A stretch of DNA of 64,000 bases from Bradyrhizobium erythrophlei (lineage in GTDB: Bacteria > Pseudomonadota > Alphaproteobacteria > Rhizobiales > Xanthobacteraceae), in contig NZ_LT670817.1 of assembly GCF_900129425.1 (NCBI RefSeq), positions 310,001 to 374,000 on the forward strand. The letters run 5' to 3'. Below, in pieces: positions 54,703-62,389 of this stretch. The first letter of the stretch is position 1; every line of letters begins with the position of its first letter. The notes under the pieces were generated by a model. It did no database searches. It saw only the letters and a list, made by a program, of their open reading frames with translations, and had not been told where the DNA came from. Position numbers and translations under genes: made by a program.

Positions 54703-55089
54703 ACTCGAACGGCAGGTCGGCGCCGGCCCGTTTTAGAGTCGCCGACTTCCTCGGTGTCTGTACCGAAAACCTTATTCGAGTTGATGACGTGATGCGTCAC
54801 CGCTGCGCGCTCTTTCTCGCGCGAGATGATTGACGGGCCGGCGCGTCGCTCATGGTGTCGGCGCCGTGATCGCCGACGTCGCGAACCGATAAATTAATGT
54901 TCAACATTAAACGCGATTTTAGGCGACGCGAGCCGCTGCTTGCCTGATGTTATGAGGTGCTCGATCTGTTTCGAAGCCGGCAACGCGGTGCAGGCTTCGA
55001 CGCCTGCGTGTCGTCCGCAGCCAGTTGGCTAGCACGCGGGCTCGCAGCGATTGCACCTCACTCATCAGCATCCAAACAGGAGAAACCCT
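54703..55089. promoter_or_regulatory. Intergenic region with a 17-bp palindrome
   Basis: TTAATGTT-C-AACATTAA (54894-54910) is a perfect dyad, AT-rich in GC-rich surroundings, about 180 bp upstream of the dehydrogenase start; it looks like an operator. A weaker hairpin, GTCGGCG/CGCCGAC near 54717-54747, lies after dhaK and might help end its transcript. No gene in this stretch. Confidence 0.5.
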
Positions 55090-56091
55090 ATGCTCGATCG
55101 TCAGTCCTCCTCACCCAACGCCAGTACGGAAGCCGGCTCCGAGGTTCCTCACCTGGGAGACGGCGACGCATTGACCGGCCGCTCGCCGACGCCCGGCAAG
55201 ATCGGTTTTGTGGGGTTGGGTCACATGGGCATCGCGATGGCCGCAAATCTCGCGGCTGCGGGCTGTCATGTGATCGGATATGTCCGTCGCCGGGAACTGA
55301 TGGATAAGGTCGAGGGGCTCGGTGTTGCCCCGACAATGGACATGACAGAGCTGTTCGACTGCGAGATCGTGATCACCATGCTGTCGGACGACGACGCGGT
55401 GCGAGGTATCGTGTTCGGAGACGAAAATAATGCCGACGGACTGGCTGCCCGCCTGGCTCCCGGCGCCATCCATCTGTCGATGAGTACGATCAGCACCGCC
55501 GCCGCGGAGGAGTTTGCAAACGAGCATGCGCGGCGCGGCCAGGGCTACGTCGCCGCGCCCGTGTTCGGAAATCCGGACGCCGCAAAAGCGCGCCAGCTAT
55601 TTGTCGTGGCCGCCGGCACCCCTATCGTTGTCGAGCGCTGCCGCATGCTGACAGACGCTCTCGGGCAGACCTTCGTCGTCGGTGACGATCCGGCGCAGGC
55701 CAACCTGATCAAGCTTCTCGGCAATATGATGACGGCGACGGCGCTGGAGGTGCTCGGCGAAATCGTCGCCGTGCTCCGAAAGCGCGACCTCGATCCGCAG
55801 CCCTTCGTCAACATCCTGACCTCAACGATGTTCGGCGGCCGCGTCCACCGAATCTATGGCAGCAAGATCGTCGATGAGAACTACCTCCCGGGACTGGCGA
55901 TGCCGCTGGCGCTCAAGGATGTGCGGCTTGCGCTCGCCGAAGCCGAGAAGGCAGGCGTGCCGATGCCGTCGGTGAGCGTGGTTCGGGATCGATTGATCAC
56001 GGGAATCGCGCGGGGACATGCGGGACTGGACTGGACCGCTCTTGGCCTGGTCGCTGCGGAGGAATCGGGAATCGAAGCGCGCGTGCCCTGA
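55090..56091 (+). CDS. NAD(P)-dependent beta-hydroxyacid dehydrogenase family protein
   Basis: 333 residues from the ATG at 55090 (AGGAGA upstream), with a polar N-terminal extension of about 37 residues before the Rossmann motif FVGLGHMGIAMAANL. The catalytic lysine is in ANLIKLLGNMM. The substrate-loop AAPVFGNPDAAKARQLFVVA differs from the DAPVSGG of 3-hydroxyisobutyrate dehydrogenase and matches a less-characterised branch. It may oxidise or reduce a metabolite of the Dha pathway, suggested only by proximity and strand. Confidence 0.85.
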   Translation: MLDRQSSSPNASTEAGSEVPHLGDGDALTGRSPTPGKIGFVGLGHMGIAMAANLAAAGCHVIGYVRRRELMDKVEGLGVAPTMDMTELFDCEIVITMLSDDDAVRGIVFGDENNADGLAARLAPGAIHLSMSTISTAAAEEFANEHARRGQGYVAAPVFGNPDAAKARQLFVVAAGTPIVVERCRMLTDALGQTFVVGDDPAQANLIKLLGNMMTATALEVLGEIVAVLRKRDLDPQPFVNILTSTMFGGRVHRIYGSKIVDENYLPGLAMPLALKDVRLALAEAEKAGVPMPSVSVVRDRLITGIARGHAGLDWTALGLVAAEESGIEARVP

Positions 56092-56176
56092 ACGGGCCAG
56101 TCCGACTACGGGATCTGCCTGAGGCTCGCGAGCGCGGCCCGAGGCTGCTTGCAAGGCTGGCCATGATCCCTGCCGA

Positions 56177-57640
56177 TCAGGGAACGTTTGATTTCTCGAT
56201 CGGTTGGCCCTGGAAGCGCGCGTATTTAGCCAGGCGCCGGGCTGGCGCGGTTTCGACGCCGCGGCCGGGTTCGCCACCGGCGTTTTGATCCGGACTGGCT
56301 ATCTCGATCACGCAGCCGGGACCTGGATGGATGGTCAAACGAAAGCCGTGAAGCTTGACGATCGCGGCGACGAGATTGAGGCCAATGCCGAAACCGGGTG
56401 CGCTTCTTAGTTTATCCGATCGATAGAACCGCCCCAGCACGGCATCCCGTTCGATCTCGCTGATTCCCGACCCGGTATCCTTGACGCGTACGATACTTTC
56501 AGCGTTGCAGCGCAACAGCGAGATTTCCACGCGGCCGCCCTGCGGCGTGAACTTGATCGCGTTATCGACGACGTTGACGATCGCCTCCATCAGCAAGTCG
56601 CGGTCGCCGTTCACGATCGCGGCGTGCGCGAGGTCGGTGTGCAAGGTGACGCCCCTGTCATCCGCGATCGGCTCGTAGAGCTCGCCGACCTCCCGCACCA
56701 GTTCCATCAGCGCAACCTTGCCGAATCCGGCCGACCGGCGGCTGTTTTCGATTTCGGCAAGCCGCAACAGGGCCGTGGTAATTGCCAGCGATTGATCGAT
56801 ACCGCTGATTGCTTTGTCTGCGACAAGTTGAAGCTGCGGCAGCGTCCCGGCATTGGTACGCCCGCGTTCGAGCATCAGGCGCACGCGCGCAAGCGGTGTG
56901 CGCAGGTCGTGAGCGATGTCGTTGCCAATTCCTGCAACGGCATGAAGCAGGGTCTCGATTTCGTCGAGCATGCCGTTGACGATGGCTGCAAGCTTGGAGA
57001 ACGGATCATTTGTTGCCAGGCGGGGCAGGCGTTCGCGCAGATTCCCTGCGACGATGCGTTGAACCCGCTGGTTGACCTCTGCGATCCGCCGCTCGGCGCG
57101 CACGCTCAGCAGCGCCCCCACCGCGAGGCAAAGCACGAGAGCCGGAACGAGACCCAGCGCCAGCGCCACGCTGACGACCTTGGACAGCTCGATGGCTTCA
57201 TCGACTTCGCGGCCGATGACGAGCACTTGCCCGCCGGGCAGATGTTTTCCGATCGCGCGAACGACCAGCGTCTCAATGCCCTTTGGGCCGCTTCTTTGCA
57301 CCGCGACGCTCTGAACGGAATCATCGAGTTTAAGACCGGATGGCGGGCCATCGAGATTGCCTGCCAGCCGGCTCCCGTCCGGACCAAACAGCCCTACGAA
57401 TTGGACGCCACGTGGATCCTCACTCAACTGGTATTCGATCACATCCCTTTTGCGATCAAGTGGCAACGCCGACATCGCGTGCAATTGCGAGGTGATGACG
57501 TGATCGGAGCGCGCTACCAGATAATGGTCGGTCGTCCAGTAGATGAAGCCGAACAGCACAAGCACAAAAACGGCGAAAGCACCGGCGGCGACTGCGGCCC
57601 AGCGAAAAGTGGTTGTACGCACAAACTCGGGAAAGTTCAT
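56177..57640 (-). CDS. Sensor histidine kinase, paralogue 1
   Basis: 487 residues in the inner membrane: TM1 (14-36), a periplasmic domain of about 120 residues, TM2 (158-180), HAMP, then HisKA with phospho-His244 (GIGNDIAHDLRTPLARVR), N box NVVDNAIKFTPQGG, G1 KDTGSGIS and G2 GFGIGL. The C-terminal extension PARRLAKYARFQGQPIEKSN is extra. It shares the opening FPEFVRTTTFRW and overall layout with the kinase at 59033-60415. No response-regulator gene is adjacent. Confidence 0.93.
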   Translation of the reverse strand: MNFPEFVRTTTFRWAAVAAGAFAVFVLVLFGFIYWTTDHYLVARSDHVITSQLHAMSALPLDRKRDVIEYQLSEDPRGVQFVGLFGPDGSRLAGNLDGPPSGLKLDDSVQSVAVQRSGPKGIETLVVRAIGKHLPGGQVLVIGREVDEAIELSKVVSVALALGLVPALVLCLAVGALLSVRAERRIAEVNQRVQRIVAGNLRERLPRLATNDPFSKLAAIVNGMLDEIETLLHAVAGIGNDIAHDLRTPLARVRLMLERGRTNAGTLPQLQLVADKAISGIDQSLAITTALLRLAEIENSRRSAGFGKVALMELVREVGELYEPIADDRGVTLHTDLAHAAIVNGDRDLLMEAIVNVVDNAIKFTPQGGRVEISLLRCNAESIVRVKDTGSGISEIERDAVLGRFYRSDKLRSAPGFGIGLNLVAAIVKLHGFRLTIHPGPGCVIEIASPDQNAGGEPGRGVETAPARRLAKYARFQGQPIEKSNVP

Positions 57641-57805
57641 GGTGTAGCTGGCTATATCAAGCGCGTTCCCCCCGACGCCAGCTTAGCTGGTTTTGGCACC
57701 CCCAGCGAATCTCGGACGGTTGCAACGGCGGTTTCGACTCCACCGATAGTGGCTCCGCGAGACGGAGTCCCGGTCTCGCGGCCGCGCTACAGCAATAGCG
57801 GCTAC

Positions 57806-58753
57806 CTATGCGTGAAGCCTCGCCCGGACACGTCGTTCATTGACGGATTTTTTGGCGGCGATCTGTACCTTCTCGAAAGCCCGCACCTCAATCTGTCGAA
57901 CGCGCTCCCGAGACACTTTGAATTCGACCGCGAGGTCTTCCAGTGTCTTCGGTTCATCGACGAGATGGCGCGCCTCGAAGATGCGCCGTTCGCGATCGTT
58001 GAGGATGCCAATCGCCCGGACCAGCGCCTCCTGCCGGTGAGTCATTTCGTCATGCCCGGCGAGGACGGCTTCCGGCGAGGGGCTTTCATCGACGAGGTAA
58101 TCCTGCCATTCGCCGGAGTTCCCTTCGTCGTGGACTGCGGCGTTGAGCGATGCGTCTCCGCTCAGGCGCCGGTTCATGTCCACGACATCCTGATCCTTGA
58201 CGCCGAGGCTGGTGGCAAGCAGCCTGACCTGGTCCGGCCGCAATTCGGCATTTTCAAGGGCCGCGATCTTGGCCTTGGCCGAGCGAAGCTTGAAGAACAG
58301 CTTTTTCTGGCTGGCGGTGGTGCCGATCTTCACCAGCGACCACGATCGTAAAATGTAGTCCTGGATCGACGCCCTGATCCACCAGATCGCATAGGTGGCG
58401 AAGCGGAAGCCTCTCTCGGGTTCGAAGCGATTGATCGCCTGCATCAGGCCGACATTGCCTTCGGATATGATCTCCGAAATCGGCAGGCCGTATCCGCGGT
58501 AGTTCATCGCGATCTTGGCAGCGAGACGGAGATGGCTGGTGACGATCTGGTCCGCCGCCTTGCGATCGCCGTCCTCCCGCCAGCGCTTGGCGAGCCTGTA
58601 CTCCAGTTCCTTCTCGAGGATCGAGAAACGCCTGATATCACCCAGATAGCCTGAACCGGGGCTCCTCGCAGCGGCCGCGGACCGGCCACGGGTCGGTAAC
58701 GGTTTGCGGGTTGTCAGTCCGGTATGATTGGTATGGGTCCCATCGACGTTCAT
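57806..58753 (-). CDS. rpoH: RNA polymerase sigma factor, RpoH (sigma-32) type
   Basis: 315 residues. Region 2 is seen in LRLAAKIAMNYRGYGLPISE and FEPERGFRFATYAIWWIRAS, the RpoH box in SQKKLFFKLRS, and the region 4 helix-turn-helix in TLEDLAVEFKVSRERVRQIE. An N-terminal extension of about 40 residues precedes region 1.2. Alphaproteobacteria often carry several rpoH copies with different stress roles; this one is bracketed by two sensor kinases. Confidence 0.92.
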   Translation of the reverse strand: MNVDGTHTNHTGLTTRKPLPTRGRSAAAARSPGSGYLGDIRRFSILEKELEYRLAKRWREDGDRKAADQIVTSHLRLAAKIAMNYRGYGLPISEIISEGNVGLMQAINRFEPERGFRFATYAIWWIRASIQDYILRSWSLVKIGTTASQKKLFFKLRSAKAKIAALENAELRPDQVRLLATSLGVKDQDVVDMNRRLSGDASLNAAVHDEGNSGEWQDYLVDESPSPEAVLAGHDEMTHRQEALVRAIGILNDRERRIFEARHLVDEPKTLEDLAVEFKVSRERVRQIEVRAFEKVQIAAKKSVNERRVRARLHA

Positions 58754-59032
58754 CTCAGCCGCTCCGGTTGTGGAAACGTGGGTGCCTTTGCCGCTCGGTT
58801 AGGATGGTCGATGCGCCGCGGGCGATAACCACAAACATAACGGCAGACGGTCTGGCAGCCATTAAATTAGGCTTTAGGGAGACTAAATTCGCGTTGAGAG
58901 AGCGGGGTGCGGGAGCTCAGGCAGGCGACCGCTGTCACCGCGTTGCGCGGCGTCGGCCGGTCTGGCTGCAAAGCCGTTAGCTGCGGCCCAGAGCTTCGTT
59001 GCTGGAAGAAAAGAATCGAGCGGGCGCCGGCG

Positions 59033-60415
59033 TCAATGGGCCGGAACAGGACAGGCGATTTCAGCAACGCAGCCCGCGCCGGTGTTCAGCGTCAACCGGA
59101 ACCCGTGCAACTTGACGATTGCCGAGACCAGACAGAGACCGAGGCCCGATCCGCGCGTGTTGCGGCTCTTGTCGGATCTGTAGAACCGCCTCATGACCGC
59201 GTTGCGTTCGTCTTCGCCTATTCCACCCCCTGTGTCCGAGACCCGGATGATGTTTTCGTTTTCGCCGCGGACCAGGGAAATATCGACGCTGCCGCCGGCG
59301 GGGGTAAATTTGACCGCGTTGTCGACTAGGTTCGCGACCGCTTCGAAGAAAAGGTCGCGGTCGCAATAGGCAGTCGCGTTACTCGCGGGGATGATCCGCA
59401 ACGTGACCTGCTTGTCTTCCGCGATCGGGTCGTACAGATCTCCGACTTCCCGCACGAGGTCGGCCAGCGCGACTTCATTGAAATTGGCTTTGCCTCGGCT
59501 GTTCTCGATCTCGGTGATCCGCAGCAGCGCCGTAATGATGGTGAGCGACTGGTCGAGCGCGCCGATCGCCCGGTCGGTGACGGCTTGCAGTTCCGCAAGG
59601 GTGGTGGCGTTGGCGCGGCCACGTTCAAGACCGATTCGCACCCGGGTCAGCGGCGTGCGCAGATCGTGCGCTATCTCATTGCCCACCCCGGCCATCTCGG
59701 TGACGAGGACCTCGATTTCGTCCAGCATGCCATTGGCGATAACGGCAAGCTTGTCGAACGGGTGATCGAGCCCGGAGGCCGGGATGCGCGTGCTCAAATT
59801 GCCCGACATGATGCGCCTGACCAGGGCCTGCAGGTCCGCGACGCGCCGCTGCACGCGCAGACTGAGGATTGCGCCGATCATCAGGCTCAGACCGAAGGCG
59901 ACCGGAAGGGCCAGCAGCAGCGCGCGCGCCACCACCTCGGCCAGTTGCCTGAGCTCGCCGTCGTGACGGCCGATCACCAGCACGTCGCCGTTCGGCAGGG
60001 CGCGAGCGATCGCCCGAACGGTCATCGCTTCGTGACCGCGCTGGTCGACCCTGATGACCTTAGCGGTTTGGACAGTCGCGTTGACGCCGAGACCCGCCGG
60101 CAAGCTCTCCAGGTTGCCGGCGATCCGTTGTCCGTTCGCGCTAAACAGACCGACGAGCTTGATGCGGCGCGGATCCTCGCTGAGCCGGTCTTCGATCGCA
60201 TTCAAGCGGCGGTCCGGCGGGTCGCTCGCGATGACAAGACTGTCCTCGGCGATGACGCCGTCCATCCGCGCCAGCATATAGGTCGCGGCCTCCCAGTAGA
60301 CGAAGGCCGAGAACAGCAGAATGCAAACCACGAACGCAATGGAAATCCATCGGAAGGTGGTGGTGCGGACGAAATCAGGAAGTTTCACGACCAGTAAATC
60401 CAGCGCCCCGGACAT
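59033..60415 (-). CDS. Sensor histidine kinase, paralogue 2
   Basis: 460 residues from the ATG; an in-frame GTG at 60388 gives KLPDFVRTTTFRW near the N-terminus, matching paralogue 1, and may be the real start. TM1 (about 23-42), a periplasmic domain, TM2 (about 163-185), HAMP, HisKA with phospho-His250 (GVGNEIAHDLRTPLTRVR), NLVDNAVKFTPAGG, SDTGGGIG and GSGLGL. All catalytic boxes look intact. No cognate regulator nearby. Confidence 0.93.
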   Translation of the reverse strand: MSGALDLLVVKLPDFVRTTTFRWISIAFVVCILLFSAFVYWEAATYMLARMDGVIAEDSLVIASDPPDRRLNAIEDRLSEDPRRIKLVGLFSANGQRIAGNLESLPAGLGVNATVQTAKVIRVDQRGHEAMTVRAIARALPNGDVLVIGRHDGELRQLAEVVARALLLALPVAFGLSLMIGAILSLRVQRRVADLQALVRRIMSGNLSTRIPASGLDHPFDKLAVIANGMLDEIEVLVTEMAGVGNEIAHDLRTPLTRVRIGLERGRANATTLAELQAVTDRAIGALDQSLTIITALLRITEIENSRGKANFNEVALADLVREVGDLYDPIAEDKQVTLRIIPASNATAYCDRDLFFEAVANLVDNAVKFTPAGGSVDISLVRGENENIIRVSDTGGGIGEDERNAVMRRFYRSDKSRNTRGSGLGLCLVSAIVKLHGFRLTLNTGAGCVAEIACPVPAH

Positions 60416-60829
60416 TGTTAATCATCTGCAGTGTCACCGGGTCCGTCCGCGCTGTGCCGTCGTCGGCCCATGCGGACATCATCCGGATTGTTTGCGGCCA
60501 CGCAGTTGGAGTCGAGCTTTCCGAAGAACATTCGACGTTCACTCCCCATGGGCCGGATCAGGCGCGCCATTCCCGTTCGGGATCAGGTGCGTGTCCACGG
60601 CGGCGGATGCCGCGGCCAACGTTGCAACGATGCCTCGCCGGGTGCCGCTACAGAGATTTATGGCACCGGGCCCGGGGTCACCACTAAATAGCATTTCATA
60701 ATCGAGGCCCGGGAGTTCGCTGCTTCAGCCGGCGAGGGGACGAGCCCGTTCAGGAGCCGGGCCCTTGCCCCGCGGGGCGCAATGTTTCCCGCGAAAATCC
60801 ACAGCATGACGGCCTATCTTTCGCCGCCA
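60416..60829. other. Intergenic region between kinase 2 and ssrA
   Basis: No gene recognised. It must contain the divergent promoters for the kinase (minus strand) and ssrA (plus strand), but I could not pick convincing -35/-10 boxes. Confidence 0.4.
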
Positions 60830-61207
60830 ATCGCGCGTAGGGTCCTGATGTCGCAAGACGATGGCGCTGAAACTTAGAGCGGACTGCGGGCAGACCCGGG
60901 GGCAGTACCCGGCGCCTCCACCTTAGCAGCTTGAGCTTAAAGGTCTCATCCCGGTGAGATCGATTCTGCCGCAAGGCAGAATCCCTGGGCTGCTAAGGCG
61001 GGGGCGAAACAGGATCGATGGTCGCGAAGAAGCTCTGAATTGTGCCCGGCATGATACCGCCGTTATCGGGTCAAAAACCTAAATGCAAACGATAACGTTG
61101 CATTGAACGAAGTGCGCCTCGCGGCGTAACCTGTTCGGGGTTGGTCCACCTGGCAACAGAACGGCCATCGCCGCGTCAACCCTCGGGTTGGCGCGGCTTT
61201 ATTTTTG
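60830..61207 (+). ncRNA. ssrA: Transfer-messenger RNA, circularly permuted two-piece type
   Basis: The acceptor piece comes first: T-arm CCGGG-GGCAGTA-CCCGG (60896-60912), then acceptor 3' strand CGCCTCC (60913-60919) and A-CC. After an excised loop closed by CCTTAGCAGC (60921-60930) and GCTGCTAAGG (60989-60998), the coding piece starts with acceptor 5' strand GGGGGCG (61000-61006), which pairs with CGCCTCC over 7 bp. GGGGGCGAAACAGGATCGA is the usual 5' sequence. The tag frame (61085-61129) reads ANDNVALNEVRLAA then TAA. A terminator ends the gene. The 5' boundary is approximate. It rescues stalled ribosomes together with SmpB. Confidence 0.93.
61170..61207 (+). terminator. Rho-independent terminator of ssrA
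   Basis: CCGCGTCAACC (61171-61181) pairs with GGTTGGCGCGG (61186-61196) with one wobble and a CTCG loop, followed by CTTTATTTTT. It lies about 40 bp after the tag stop region. Confidence 0.85.
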
Positions 61208-61351
61208 GCCTCGAATGGACCGGCGTGCGTTTCAGTTCCTTTCTCCGACGTGCCAATGATAGGTGTGCGGCGAAAGGGGTGAGCGCTGACCGGGGCGATC
61301 GCAGCCAACGTTGACTGCCCCGGAGCGCCGGGGGAGCCGCATTCCCTGGGG

Positions 61352-61717
61352 TCAGGCGCCTGACGGGATCTGGTCGAGAAATCCGGTGATGCTCGCGATG
61401 CGCCCATCCCTGACGACGACGAAATCCGTCCCCTTGATCGGGCTGTCGACGCCATCGGGGCCCAGGCCCCAGGAAAAACGGACATTGTCGCCGTATCCAT
61501 TGGGCTCGCCAAGCACCCGAAATCGGAAATCCGGAAAGCGCTGCTGCACGCCTGCTATCAGCGAGTCGACGCCGTCATGGCCATCGCCGCTCATCAGGGG
61601 ATCGATGTATTTCGCATCGCTGGCCCAGTTCGCAGCCAGCATCTCGCGCCGGCGGCCTGGGGCTCTCTCGTTCCACAGATCGATATAGCCGCGAGCGATC
61701 GTGTTGAAGTCGGTCAT
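61352..61717 (-). CDS. SnoaL-like / nuclear transport factor 2 family protein
   Basis: 121 residues with the cone-shaped NTF2-like pattern: ARGYIDLWNERAPGRRREML, DAKYIDPLMSGDGHDGVDSL and the end RDGRIASITGFLDQIPSGA. The fold serves as isomerase, hydrolase or ligand binder, so no reaction can be assigned. It is 202 bp downstream of the RidA gene on the same strand. Confidence 0.8.
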   Translation of the reverse strand: MTDFNTIARGYIDLWNERAPGRRREMLAANWASDAKYIDPLMSGDGHDGVDSLIAGVQQRFPDFRFRVLGEPNGYGDNVRFSWGLGPDGVDSPIKGTDFVVVRDGRIASITGFLDQIPSGA

Positions 61718-61919
61718 GTCTTGCTCCTTCTGATGTCGCCGGCTGAACCGGCCGGGCGACTATCGAAGGTTCGGGCGGGCCAATCGATTACCTCGGAGGT
61801 CATCGATTTCGACTGGCCGATCACGCGTTCGCGCGAAAACCGCCCCGCAGCATCCGATGCGAGGTGGATTTCGTTTGGCGTAAAAATGCGTCAATGCGAA
61901 GAGCAAGCGTTCGCAGTCT

Positions 61920-62270
61920 TCACCGCGCTGCGGTCACCATGATCTCGACATTGTAGGGCGGCGCCGCAAGCTTGGCCTCGACGGTGGCGCGCGCCGGCGT
62001 ATTCCCGGCCGATACCCAGCCGTCCCACACCGCGTTCATCTCGGCGAAGGTCTTCATGTCGGTCAGATAGATCGTCGCCGTCAGTAGCTTCGACTTGTCG
62101 CTGCCCGCCTTCGCCAGATGGCCATCGATGATCGAGAGCACCTCCTGCGTCTGCTTGGTCACGCTATCGCCGGCCGCCTTGTTGGCGACGACGCCGGCGA
62201 GATAGATCGTATCGCCGTGGACCACGACCTGGCTCATGCGCGGGCCGGTATCGAAACGCTGGATGGTCAT
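61920..62270 (-). CDS. RidA/YjgF family protein
   Basis: 116 residues. The RidA core is visible: DTIYLAGVVAN, DMKTFAEMNAVWDGWVS, PARATVEAKLAAP with Arg94, and VEIMVTA with Glu109, the residues that in RidA bind and hydrolyse reactive enamine/imine intermediates. Many YjgF relatives act on specific pathway intermediates. It lies between the flavin dehydrogenase gene and the SnoaL-like gene on the same strand. Confidence 0.9.
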   Translation of the reverse strand: MTIQRFDTGPRMSQVVVHGDTIYLAGVVANKAAGDSVTKQTQEVLSIIDGHLAKAGSDKSKLLTATIYLTDMKTFAEMNAVWDGWVSAGNTPARATVEAKLAAPPYNVEIMVTAAR

Positions 62271-62389
62271 GCTGTTCTCCGGATTTGGGTGGCCGGTTAC
62301 TTAGCGCAGGGAGACGGCCTGCGCCACAGCGTTCGCTGGTTCGAACCAGGAAAGCTTTGCAGGTTCCCAAACATGACGGCAGCAGCCTC

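Noticed and set aside
56624..58351. A 575-codon open frame on the plus strand
   Set aside because: It is antisense to the first sensor kinase and rpoH, is very rich in Arg/His/Gln, and has no family motif; it is the usual shadow of high-GC coding on the other strand.
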